A stretch of 64,000 nucleotides of DNA from Tricholomella constricta. Its lineage: Eukaryota > Basidiomycota > Agaricomycetes > Agaricales > Lyophyllaceae. Each line of letters begins with the position of its first letter. Position 1 is the stretch's first letter. Made by a program: the position numbers and the translations under genes. The stretch is from NCBI GenBank assembly GCA_013368375.1, contig JAACJP010000003.1:1550001-1614000 (forward strand), given 5' to 3'. The notes beneath the pieces are model-generated. The model was not told where the DNA came from and did not search any database. It was given only the letters and a program-made list of their open reading frames with translations. Positions 32,267-44,246 of this stretch are shown in pieces.

Positions 32267-34293
32267 ATGAGTGCCACCGTCGTCACCTCTGCGAGGTCTT
32301 CAACGACGTCTGACCTTCATAGACGTCGTGGCAAACGTCGCCTCTCCATGCTCAGTTCACACAGGCAGCATCCGAGGCTGATATGTCGACCACTGCCTCT
32401 GTCCCTCGAGGCTCTGGACCTTTCATCGGCCTCTCCGACCCAGACCCTGGCCTCATTGCGTTACCTCGTTCTTTCATACCTTGCCCACCTCGAGCAAAGG
32501 CTGTCCAACCTCGAGTCCCCCGATCTGGAGGCATGGAAGGCTATGGGGGAGTTGACGATCGAAGAGGCAAGGCAATGGGCCCAAACTGCGCTGGAGATGC
32601 TCGAGGGCATCCGTGCCGACGTATGCTCTCATCTTCCCGAATTCCACTTCACGGACATGTCGGTGGAGAACTTTGTCAAGTCCCATCTCCCTGATTTTTC
32701 CGACGTACCCGGGCTCAACGAGATGTGCTCACACCTCCCCGACATGCAAGATGTCCGCTCCCACTTTCCCGACATGCCCAACCTCCCTGACATGCAAGAC
32801 GTCCGCTCCCATTTTCCCGACATGCCCAACCTCCCTGACATGCCAGACGTCCGCTCCCACTTTTCAGACATGCGGCTGAAGCTTGACGACGTCCGCTCCC
32901 GATTTCACGATCTAGATTTCAAAAAACCTCTAAGCTACATTCCAACCCTTTCAGACCACTTAGAAAATCTACACTCACACCTCTCATCATTGGAGCTTCC
33001 TTCTCCGCTGGAGATGTCGGGCCTGGCACCGAGCACCGTGATTTCGGATCTCCTCGAAAGCCTTTTGTCTTCGGAGCTCGTCACAGAATTTAATGCGAGC
33101 GCGACGGAAATGGTCGAGGAGACGGAGGATATGCTCCATAGGGCCGCGAATGACGTCGCCGATGCTGTTAGGCGGTCGCTAGAAGGAGTCCGCTTGATTC
33201 AGTACTCTGACCTTCCTCAGCAATGGAGGAACAACCCCTTTGTTACCCATGGTTATCGGCGAGTCCTCCCTCTGACTTCATGACTTGCATATTGTCTTAT
33301 CGTCTGGCATCAGATTTATACCCATAGAAAGATGGCCTTTGATCATCATGTCCTTGTTCGCTTTCCACAACGAAACATGTGCGTCCCTTCCACCTCGTCA
33401 TACACCACCATTCTAACAGCTCTTCTAGTAAATATCCATACTCACTTAATCCCGTTCCTTCTATGGGGACTAAAATCGGTACCATTTATTAAATCAGATT
33501 ACGTAATTGACACCCCCGAGCGGCTCTTCATGTGCTTCGCCCTTCTCTGCCTCTTCAGTAGTGCCGTCTGGCACACAATGTCCGGATGTGCTCATCGCAA
33601 GAGCATGGACCTATGTGCTCGGATTGACTACGTCGGAATTGGCTGGTGGGTCCTATTCCAAACTACAATGTGTGCCGCCGAATGCTCACTTCTCATCAGG
33701 CTAATCAGTGCTAGCGTAGGCACCGTCGTGCACTACGGGTTCCAATGCCATCCGATCCTCGGCCAAGTCTTCCTCGGCGTCTGCTTCCTCACCGGTCTCG
33801 CAGGCAACGTTTTTCCCTTCATGGAGTGGTTCAACAAGCATGAATACCGAGTCCGTCGTCTTGCCTCTCCACTCCGTGACTTACCTGCCCACTGACCCGT
33901 TAATCCCTAGTTCTACCGTATCGCGTTCTTCCTGTGTCTTGCCTTTTCAGCCCTCGCGCCCATCGCGTCCCTCGGAATCGTCCATTCATGGCGGGAGACG
34001 TTCGTCTTCGTGACTCCCATCATCCCATCACTCCTGTCGTACATCATCGGCCTCCTCTTCTACGCGCTGCACTTCCCCGAACGCATCCTCCCCCCGAGCA
34101 TCCAGAGGCGGCTCGATCGCATCGGCGGTGGTAAGTCTCGCCTCTTACCTGGCTTTCGCTGCTTCACGTCGGCTCATGATGTTTTGTTGCAGGCTCGCAC
34201 TGTATCTGGCATTGCTTCATCGTGCTCGCCGTCAGCCAGCACCGGGAAGCATTCGCGTCGTTGCGGGAGGGTGTGCAGTGTCTAGCACCTTGA
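32267..34293 (+). CDS. PAQR / hemolysin-III family membrane protein with repeat-rich N-terminus
   Basis: Six exons: 32267-33258, 33314-33378, 33429-33645, 33700-33850, 33911-34130, 34193-34293; 1746 nt, 581 aa. The C-terminal 260 residues are a seven-helix PAQR (adiponectin-receptor/Izh) core: NNPFVTHGYRFIP, HNETLNIHTHL, FSSAVWHTMSGC, ARIDYVGIGW and a C-terminal HCIWHCFIVLAVSQHREAF holding the metal-binding histidines. Fungal members affect zinc and lipid (ceramide) homeostasis. The N-terminal 330 residues are unusual: helical, with two nearly exact 16-residue repeats (DMQDVRSHFPDMPNLP) plus degenerate copies around residues 153-215. Intron 1 is a GC..AG intron (GCGAGT donor), required to make the universal GYRxIP motif. 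Intron 3 is 54 nt and stop-free, so retention would add 18 residues in frame. Confidence 0.88.
32723..32910 (+). repeat. In-frame 48-bp tandem repeats in the PAQR gene
   Basis: Two almost identical 48-bp units (about 32742-32789 and 32790-32837) flanked by degenerate copies, encoding DMQDVRSHFPDMPNLP-type 16-mers. The similarity at DNA level points to recent expansion. Confidence 0.8.
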
Positions 34294-36512
34294 GTACACA
34301 TTATGTATTCATGCGTAAGTAGATGAGGCGCAATCCTACTTGGGTAGGTTTGTTGTGGTGATGAGTCTGCAAGTCGCCGGCCAGTGGTGTGGGCGTTCAA
34401 TATATACCAGCGATAGTACAACTCAAACTTGCGTAGCGCCCTTTGCAGAAGTTGTTATGTTTGACGCGCTTTGTTAGCTTCATCTTTTGAGGCGCCGATG
34501 GTGAACTCCCTTCGCTGTTCCAAGCTTGGAAGCATATCCGCCAAGGCCTTATCAACATATTCGGTAATTCTGCTCGACCGCTCCCCGGTTTTCTACTTCA
34601 GGTGCGCCTCTGAAAGGGCCTCAGAATGGCCGTAATCTGTCGCCTGTGTCGCCTTCAGGTCCTCGATTAGCTCTTGCGGCATCAAGTCCTTAGCCGCCTG
34701 TGTCAAGGCGATGTGTTCGCCTTGAGGTATTATTTTGCTTGGAGAACGTCCGCACAAGGTCGAGCAACGAGGTACGGCCTGTCCGCGAATTCTTTTATGA
34801 AATATGCAGCTCTCTGCGCGTCTCCCCCGGGTGCTGTCGTCGTACCCTCAAAGCAGCCACCTGAACGTGTTGAGTCATGAGGAAGGCGACCATCCGTCGC
34901 ATACGCGTCCACGCCAGTACATAATAACCGAATACCTACGAGTGGGGGATGCGCTCAGGATTACTGATGTGAAAGAAAGTAGTAAGGGGTGGCGCAACTA
35001 TTTAGGATGTCTTGTGATCCAGCTGTCAAGCTGTTTTACAGCGCTTGCGAGGGAGAAAAGGAGGTCTTCCAGCCGAATAACTTCTATGTCGCATATCATA
35101 GGAGTTGAACGAGCTCCGAGGATTCCAGGAAATAAACTATAGACGTTTAATTTTGCGCTTGGTATGTCACAATGTATCGCCAAGTGTATCGATCCACGTA
35201 TTCTGGATATGCCTGCGAAAAGAGAACACCATGGTCTGTGAAGACAACTCGCAACTCTCCTGCAGGGAGTACCTAGTCCAGCATCATGGATGAGGTGCAC
35301 GAGATGGACGCCCACTGTAAGCTCAAACATCACCAAACATACTACACTCGAAAGTCACGGTACGACCGAAATAGGGACATCTCGACATGCTCCTTCTTCG
35401 TGTTCTACAACGCAGTACACAGCTGCCGCGGTCGAAGGGATGCTTTGTTCAACGACCTTGTATCGACTGGATACTACGACTACAGACATGGCAGGGAAAC
35501 AAATCTGAACTTACCTGAGCCTTTGTCCTCGCACCGTCGCATTCGTACTATTCCTTTTCCTACTGACCGCCCTCAATCGTGACGTGCATTATTTCTCATG
35601 ACTCGACAGCCTTAAGAGCTTGACTGTCGAAGTAGCTTTGGATGACCTACAATTTCTGCTGCAAGTATTCTCAAAGATTCATGCCTGAATTCGTTTGAGA
35701 CGAGACACGAACCTCGTCCACAAATTTTACACCCGCTCGTGGCGCTCTGATAGCCCCTATGCCCGCACGACACAGATGGCTATGCCTGGCATCACGGTTG
35801 CCTGGCCAAGTTCCACATATCGTGCGTTACCTCTCCAATAGTGTCTCTTGACAAATCTAGATTTCTGACTGTGGCACTTCATTAATAAAATCTTTGGGAC
35901 ACGACTTTTAAATATTCTCCAACAGGTTTTAATAACCGGTCAGGTTTGAAAATTGATGGGATAGCGATCTCCTGACCCACCTAAGTACGCAGGCACAGCT
36001 GGTGAGTAGTATAGCGACCGCCATATGTGGGTTTAACCAGAGCTCTAGGGTCGCCACTTTCCCTCGCACTTCCTAGAGCTTTGTTCTCTCTGTGAGTCGG
36101 ATACCCAAGTGCACATGATACTTTCTCTACGGAAATTCAGAGGTTCGTCAGCGACGTATGGGCTCGCGCAGTGTTTTTCACTTCGCCTTTTGCGACCTTC
36201 AGCGCCGGGTTCCAAGGATTTACCGAGCATCAGTACGGCGGTTCAGGCATTCTCGCATTGCTTATCGCGCCCTCTGAATTGCCGACATGCTTGTCAGACC
36301 ACATTTCATCTCATTTTTCTATTTTCGTTACCCTGGTCCTTGCTGCCCCCACCAGCAAAAGGTTATGAGGAAAGGGGCAGTTATACTCGGAACCTGATCG
36401 ACGTCTGATGACATTCGTATCGTGCAATAAGATACCAATGAGACTGTTTGATTCCCTCATGCTACATTTTACTGGATACTTAAGACGATGCAGGGTATAT
36501 CGTTCATGTAAA
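34294..36512. other. Long intergenic region, no supported gene
   Basis: 2.2 kb between two convergent genes. Open frames are short and lack motifs. No repeats or RNA genes recognised. Confidence 0.5.
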
Positions 36513-39400
36513 TCACAGCTTTGCTTTTGGCCTGTCAAGATCCCTGTACTTGTAGTAAAGCTGCAGCGACTCCGGGTTCGCCACGGTCCCGCTAGGCTGG
36601 AGATTCGAGCCCGAAACGATCTGCTTGACCGCGATCTCTATTTTCTTCCCATTTACGGTGTACTAAGGAAAGCAAAAAATGAGCTATAATGCTTCGCAAT
36701 ACAAGAAGGGTAGACGACACGGACCGGTATGTCCTGAACCTCGAATATGTACTGAGGAACGTGTCGCGCACTGAGCGCCTTGCGTATCTCTGTCTTGATT
36801 TGCGTCTCGAGTTCAGGGGTGAGTTGCTTTCCCGCGCGCATCTTGAGGAAAAGCAGGACGCGTTCGTCAAGATCCTGTGGTCTGCGCTGACCGATGCAAA
36901 GGGAATCGTCGAGATCGTCAGTGAATTTCTCCATTACGGAGTAGATCTCGCCAGAACCGAACCGAACGCCGCTTGGATTGAGGACGCCATCGCTGTCGAA
37001 AGAAGGGGCGGAAAGTGAGCATGCAGCAAACAAGCGATCCAGGAAGTAGAACTCCGTGTATACCTGCGACCTAGAATCATGAGCCCTTCGGTGGCGGGGT
37101 TGACTATCATGAAGTCCCCCTGTCTCCAGATTCCTGGAGAGAGCGTCAGTTCAGGCCAAACAAGCATCGGAGGGAAGGAGATGGTTACCAGGATACATAT
37201 TGAAATACGCATCGCGGAGCTTCTCTCCTGATTCGTCTCCCCAGAACTTCAACGGCAGCGAAGGATGGGGCCGTGTGCACACAAGCTCTCCCGGCGATCC
37301 CGTATGTTCAATATTGTTCCCCGACGGGTCAAATACCTCGACTTTCATGCCCAAGGTCTTGCACTGGATCTCTGGATGAACCATAATACCGTCAAGCCTT
37401 GATGCGGTCATACAACGCTATATACACGTACCTCCTGTGTGTACGGGCAGACTCGTCACCCCCGTGACAACTGACGACAGGGCAGAAACCTTTTAAAACT
37501 GGATGATAGGCCTAAAGGCGGATAGTGTGACTCACACGATGAACAGATATCTGTGCCACCGCTGGTGGAGATGAGGTGAATGCGGTCCCCGCCAAACGCT
37601 TGCTGCGCCCAATCGAACATGGGGGGCGTCAAAACGGCTCCAGTGGAACCTATTACCCGGAGCGCCTCGAAGCGTCCGATGTCAACTTTCAGAGATGGTC
37701 ATTACTGTCAGTGTCGTAAATGGAGATGAGAATGAGGTGAGCCTTACGTGGTTTGAGGCCTCGGCCTTGAATCTCTGCTAGGAACCTAGGGCTCGTTCCA
37801 AGAACAGACACTCTGCGAACAAGTCAGTAAGACATATGATGCCAATACCGGGACTGTCGCACCCTTGCTCGTCGATGAACTTGAGGTATGTGCGGAGGTC
37901 GGGATGAAAGGGGGACCCGTCGTACAGGATGATGCGAGTTCCGCTGGCCAGACCACTCAGCATGAAAGTCCACATCATCCACCCCGTCTACACCGCTCTC
38001 CTGTTAGACTAGCACTGGGTTTATAGGAAGGCACCCACTGTTGTGTATTGGAAGTACGTGTCCTCTGAATTCATTCCCATACCAATTCGCAAATCCTTCT
38101 GGGTTTGCATCAGGACGCCCTATAGACAGTGAATTAGTGTAGGCGGCGGATTACTAGATTCTGGCTATATGAACGCACCCCGGCAGAGTGTACGATACAT
38201 TTAGGCTTCCCAGATGTTCCTGAACTGTACAGAATGAACAACGGCTGGCCGAAGGGGAGCTGTTCAAAAGTAAGCTCCCGTCCGTCACCCGTATTCAAGA
38301 ACGTCGACAAGTTGACTCTACATAGACGTGTATTATCAAACCCAGCTTCATGATAGAAGCATATATAATACGTACGTCTTGTTGATATCATGGAATATCT
38401 CCTTGCCTGTACATGCACTGGCAAGTAGGATAGCCTGCTGCAGACCCTTGTCTGCGAGGTCATGAATGACATCGGAGACTTTTGGAAGCAGGTTGACGGT
38501 CTTGCCAGCGTACAAGACTTCGGTCTCAGCAAATACAAACTTTGGACGGATCTGGCGATATCTATCGAGTATGCCCTAAAGCACGAAATTAAGAAGATGT
38601 CCTAACGAGGAGGAATGAAACTAACTTCTGTACCCATGTCAGTAGCGGTGCTGGAGAAAATACCACCGATGCTGGCTGTAGCCAGGGCAATTGCCACTGC
38701 TGTTACAGAGTTCGTCACGATAGCTATTGCGGATAGTTAGAGCCACAGGTAGCACGTCATCGAGAACAACGGACCTGCAACCCTATCGCCCACCTGTAAT
38801 CCGTTGACTCTTAAAGCCGCAGCCATTCGCCTGACAAGTTGGCGCAATTCGCGGAAAGTGTAGTTCGTGATGACACCAGATTCCCCAGCGGCCGTGCACG
38901 CTATGGAGTCGTTGTTACGCCAGAGGAGGTTCTCCGCGTAGTTGAGCCGTGCCCCGGGAAACCAGTCGGGTATTTCAGGGAATTTACCAGGTGCAATAAT
39001 CTGTTTGCATAAAGTCATGCTGACTGTATTATGTAGCTGAAGAAGCCTTGCACTTACTTGCTTGGGGTTCGGGGGTATAGATGAAACGATACCGAGGGTC
39101 TCCCAGAGGTCAAGCCAGAACGTGTAGTCTTCGACAGAGTACTTGTGCAGATCATGGTAGTTCGCTATGTAATGACGCGTCAATCCCGCACGAGCGACGC
39201 TCAACCCAGTGCAAGTGCTTACCTAGGTTCAAACCATGTTTGCGGTTTATCATCCGACGAAATATCTCCACAGGGGTCACCTCGGGATGGGCATGTTTCC
39301 AGAGGAGACGCGACTGAGCGAAGTACGAGTCTGCAGAGCTCATGGCCAAGCGTTGAATGGTCAGCGCTTCAGCGTTGAAAGGGATCCTTTTGTCTGTCAT
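36513..39400 (-). CDS. Acetoacetyl-CoA synthetase
   Basis: Fifteen exons: 39400-39223, 39164-39058, 39000-38775, 38723-38626, 38575-38376, 38317-38179, 38119-38039, 37987-37863, 37812-37748, 37685-37536, 37470-37432, 37371-37189, 37133-37064, 36992-36725, 36662-36513; 2079 nt, 692 aa, all phases close. It activates acetoacetate with ATP and CoA to acetoacetyl-CoA, supplying sterol and lipid synthesis. ANL-superfamily signatures: [20 protein letters not shown] (AMP-binding loop), [48 protein letters not shown] (domain-hinge Asp), [16 protein letters not shown] and [13 protein letters not shown] with the catalytic lysine. Length equals the family norm (650-690 aa). N-terminus [19 protein letters not shown] is the conserved opening of AACS rather than acetyl-CoA synthetase. 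Divergent from SEY1. Confidence 0.94.
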
Positions 39401-40478
39401 GTAAGGGACAGTGAAGGAGGCCCTTTAGAGGGGGCGTTTTAATTTACGCGTTCGGAACGCGGGGAATGCGGGGGAGCGTCGGGAGTGCTTGTTGCCGGGC
39501 CGAGCCCCGTATATCCGCGTTGGCTTCGATAAGTTGGAGCCCTTGGGGCACTGATTTCGAGTTCTAAGAATAGAGACACAAACACGGAAACATTGGGCTG
39601 GGCTATCTAAGGACATGGTGTCTCACAGGTGTTTGCTTGTAGTCAAAGTATTTAAAGATGAAAAGATTAGCCTGGTCGTCCTCACGCACACCAAAGGTTC
39701 TGGGCCACAAGTTGGCCTTGAAGCCAACACCTACGCCTCGTGCAAGCGACCCGACGTTCACGGTTTTCCGTATATAATGTCGCAGCGGCTGCCAGCACAA
39801 TTGATATTTACTGAACATACTGAACTGCCGTAGAACTAACGTGATCCAGGTCATAGGAATTGCGCGGAACAGCCTTCCGATCGAGTGATGGGTGACATTG
39901 GTATCTGCAGCAATAGGAAAAGCTTGAAGAGTAAAGAAAGCTAAGGTCTGACCGAGGTGCTTGAGGGACGATTGGGGCGACTGCGAAAGCATGCAGGGGT
40001 GTCGAGCATTGTCAAACACTAGAGCATGGGATAAGCCAGGATGACACGTTTGGCGATCGCTGAACTCGGGTACAGTAGCACCCTAGTGAGCGGAGAGAGT
40101 GAAAGTCGCTAACAGTAACAAGTGTTCATGTTTCGAAAACTTTGCGGCCCTAGACTGATCATGTCATGAGAAATGAATGGTTTGTCATCGATTGCGTCCA
40201 AGCAGATATGTGTAGGCAAGTAGCACTAGTGCAGCATCCATGTAATTTCTGATAAGAAGCAGATTTGTAGAGAAAACTGAAAACAACGAGGTTAAGAGCA
40301 AGAGGGCCGTCACGCTGTTGTGACAAATGGATTGAAAGCACGTGGTGAATTAGTATGACCGTGGTCCAACCGTCAGAGTTGCCAACGCCGTCGTCCTGGC
40401 TTGCTCCAGCAGGATATAACTCTCTCTCCTCCCCTTCTTGTCCATACATTCATCCACGAACAGACTCACGAATTGTAT
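39401..40478. other. Divergent intergenic region between AACS and SEY1
   Basis: 1.08 kb. A minus-strand open frame at 39603-40019 (138 codons) has no recognisable motif or splice partners and is not called. Promoters of both flanking genes must lie here. Confidence 0.5.
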
Positions 40479-43400
40479 ATGGCGTTGCCCGCAGACTTGA
40501 CCGTCGACGCGCCAGTCGCGGTTGCTCCAACTCCCAAGCCAATGACCAATGGCCACCTTACCAACGGCATGTCCTCAGGAAGCACAGAGAGGATACAAGT
40601 TATCAACGACGAGAAGCAGTTCACGTCAGTATATGATGTTTGAGTTACCAAACTCGTCATTCACGTCTACACCCGTAGGCCCGATTTGAGCACTCAGATT
40701 GGACGGTGGGGTCTTCGGGATGCCGGATTCGACTACAATCTTGTCGCTGTTTTCGGTTCACAGTCAACTGGAAAGAGTATGGCTTCCGAACATATCCCTG
40801 ACCGCAGTTCTTAACTGTTGTCTAGGTACATTACTCAATAGGCTTTTCGGAACGACCTTCGACGTTATGGACGAGACAAGACGGCAGCAAACTACAAAAG
40901 GTAAGTCTTTTCATGAGATTTACAGCGTTTTACCGAACGGCGGAACAGGTATTTGGATGTGCCGCGGGAAGGACATGAACGTCATGGTAATGGATGTTGA
41001 GGGAACCGATGGCCGTGAACGTGGAGAGGACCAGGTACTTATACTTCCGTGATTCGCCTTGCCTGAAATTCTCACAAATTGACACAGGACTTTGAACGCA
41101 AATCTGCCCTGTTCTCTCTAGCTTCCTCCGAGATATTGATCGTCAACCTTTGGGAACATCAAGTCGGCCTGTACCAGGGCGCCAACATGGGTCTCCTGAA
41201 GACTGTCTTTGAAGTAAACCTCGGACTATTCGGAAAGGCAGCACAAGGCGGGTATGTTGATTGCAAATCTTTCCCCGAGTTCACAAATTGAGGAGACAAT
41301 GTAACAGGACACACAGCCGTACCCTACTGCTCTTCGTCATTCGAGACCATATTGGTCAAACGCCCTTAGCCAATCTCCAAGCCACTCTCATTGCAGACCT
41401 CACACGCATCTGGGAAAACCTCGCGAAGCCCACCGAACTCCAAGACTGCAATCTGTCCGACTATTTCGACCTCGCCTTTACTGCACTTCCTCATAAAATT
41501 CTCTCTGCCGACAAATTCGAATCTGAGGTCCTGAACCTGCGCACGCGTTTCGTCAACAAATCTAGCGCGGACTATCTTTTCAAACCTGCCTATCACAAAC
41601 GCATCCCAGCCGACGGTGTCGCATTCTATATGGAGGGTATCTGGGTCAGTACACACCTCGGCTTTTTGAATGCGCGCGGCTTCTCATGTGAGGAACTCTC
41701 ATTAGGAACAAGTCCAAACGAATAAGGACCTCGACCTACCTACCCAGCAGGAGCTGTTGGCGCAGTTCCGGTGTGATGAGATCTCAGCGGTGGCTCTGAG
41801 CGAGTTCCACGAGCAAGCAAAATCCCAGAAGCGGCCTATTGAGTCTGGGCGCGTCGTTGAGGGTCTGGGTGCGATGATGAGGAATTGGCGTACGGACGCT
41901 CTGAGTAAGTTTTACTGCCTCCCTTCCGATAATCTCTTACGTCCTGACATCGTTATCTGCATTATTAAGCTAGGTACGACCGCGATGCGTCGCGTTATCA
42001 TAAAGGCGTCTACGGCCGCAAACGCGCGGACCTCATTGCTTCGCTGGATTCGACACTATCACCTCTCTTCCTCGGGCAGCTCAAGAACCTACACAAGACG
42101 TGTCTCGTGACATTCAAGAAGGAAATGCTGGACGGATTGCGCGGCGAATCATATAGTTTCGCGGATGTGGTTTTCAAGGCACAAGGGCGGTGTGTGAAGA
42201 CGTTCTCTGAGGGTGCGCAGGAGGCGCTGGTTGAGGGTGCGGATTGGGCGTGGGAGGATGAGCTGGAATCGCTGAAGGAGGAGGTCCGCGCCGTTGCCGA
42301 TCAGTGCAGGAAGGATGAGACGAAGAAGATGCTCAATCTCATTGAGGTAGTACTTTTTACTTTTTCCCCAAAGGGTTTGATGGGATTTGAGCTGACGTGT
42401 TGGATTTGAACAGAAAAACTTCAAGAGACATATCTCGGAACCTGTCGAGCTGTCGTTAAACAAAGCCAAGGCCGACATGTGGGATGGCGTCCTGCAGACA
42501 TTCAAGGATACTTTAGACAAATCGGAGGCGACCTACCTCGCTAAAGCTAAGAGTATGATTTTTTTTATATTGACGGATCACGTGTATGCTGATAATACCG
42601 CGATTATGATAGGTTTCAACTGCACTGAGGAAGAGGACGTCTCCTCGCTCGCTGCACTCCGTAAACGTGCCTGGGTCGCGCTGCGTGCCAAGATTGACGA
42701 ACAGACCGCAGACCCGGTGATTCTCGGGAAACTGCGTGCACACTTCGAGGAACGCTTCCGTTACGACGATCAGGGTGTACCTCGCGTCTGGAAACCAGAA
42801 GACGACATCGACTCTGCTTTCAAGAAGGCCAAGGACGAGGTTTGCTCACTTCACGACATCATCTTTTTCATATGAACTCATGTGTTATTTGTTTGACCCA
42901 GACTCTCGAGCTCGTCCCTCTCTATGCCAAAATCGCCCCGGTCGACCCCTCACTCGAATACAGCCTCCCTTCCGAGGCGACAGATGCTCTCTCGACCGAA
43001 GAATTTGACTTCCCTGCGACGCTCGTGGTGCTCACGGAGACCAAGACGCTGGAGCTGACGAACAAATTCCGGCGCGACGCAGATGCATACTACGTCGAGG
43101 CGAAGCGCAGCACCGTTGCCAGCATCGCGCAGATCCCGTACTGGATGTACGGCGTGCTTGTTGTGCTGGGTTGGAACGAGGCGATGGTTATTCTATTCAA
43201 TCCGCTGTACTTCGCGTTCTTGCTCATCGCGTTGGCGTCTGCGTGAGTCTCCTACCCTGTCTTTCGTTGCCTTTGTGAACCAGGTGTTGATTGGATAATG
43301 GTGTTTGTAGGTATGCGATCGTGCAGCTGGGCTTGGTGGGGCCGCTTTTCCAGGTCACAAGGACTGTAGGGACTGAGGTACGTGTTCCTCCATCTAGAGC

Positions 43401-43578
43401 TGATGTTATTTTGTTGTCGTTGACACCGCTCCCATCGCAGCTCCAACGCCAGGCAACGAACCGATTACGTGAACACTTCATTCAGCCGGTGCACGCAGAA
43501 GCCGTGCGTGCGCGGTCACAGTCGGCGCATGAAGAGGAAGATGAGGGCAGGGAAGAGCTCCGGAGGCGGCAGATCTGA
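40479..43578 (+). CDS. SEY1: SEY1/RHD3-type dynamin-like GTPase (ER membrane fusion)
   Basis: Thirteen exons: 40479-40624, 40679-40776, 40826-40900, 40949-41034, 41088-41251, 41308-41644, 41706-41904, 41970-42346, 42414-42552, 42613-42839, 42902-43242, 43311-43377, 43441-43578; 2394 nt, 797 aa, phases close. SEY1 (functional match of animal atlastins) fuses ER tubules. P-loop GSQSTGKST at residues 75-83; switch and G3 block [28 protein letters not shown] and the three-helix-bundle middle region are typical. Two adjacent C-terminal hydrophobic segments ([40 protein letters not shown]) form the ER hairpin, followed by a charged cytosolic tail. An in-frame ATG at 40401 would add 26 residues with no family support, so 40479 is preferred. 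Confidence 0.95.
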
Positions 43579-44246
43579 GAATTTTCATGATGCATTTGAA
43601 GGGTAAAAGATGTCATTATGTTTCCTATTGCATTGGCATGGGTAGTATCATGGACTAGAGGGGTAGCATCACTATTCCTACTTTTTATTATGATGGGCGG
43701 ATTAATGACAACTATTTCGAGCCGACGAGGACACCGATTTGGAGACGGTTCAGAGGGTGTGCAACAGAAAAGACCTTTGCACTTTAATTTCATGATGTCT
43801 ATTGATCAATGTCAAACAAGGTAAGGGTAAGTCTGATCGAGGATATTGGGGGGGGGGGGGGAAATAGACACTGATGAATATCGCAACGATACATTGAGTA
43901 ACATATGTACGGGGGTTTGAACTTTGAAGGGTGGTGGATACAAATGAAAGACGATGATAATACACCTGCGACGGCGCACGATACTTTCTAAAATCTAGAT
44001 CACAGTAGTGAAGTCCGATATCTTGTGCTATAGAGTGAAGAAGGGAGTGAGCTATGTCGCAAACAATGTAAAAATAGCACGGTGGGATCCAGAGTCGAGG
44101 AGAAGGACTCGGAAGACCAAACGAGAAAGGGAGACGTGGAAGATGAGATAACCAGCGATTGCATGCGCTACGATGAAACTGACGACGTCAACGGGGTGCA
44201 GGCGACCCCCGCGGTTACCGCAAGCTGCTCAAACCGCGCTGCCAGA
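43579..44246. other. Convergent 3' flank between SEY1 and the arrestin gene
   Basis: 668 bp. Contains a run of 14 G at 43848-43861. No gene supported. Confidence 0.5.
43848..43861 (+). repeat. Poly-G run (14 nt)
   Basis: Uninterrupted G run in the intergenic region; length may be affected by sequencing or assembly. Confidence 0.8.

Noticed and set aside
39603..40019. 138-codon minus-strand frame as a gene
   Set aside because: No recognisable motif or splice partner; lies in the AACS/SEY1 divergent promoter region. Kept as intergenic.
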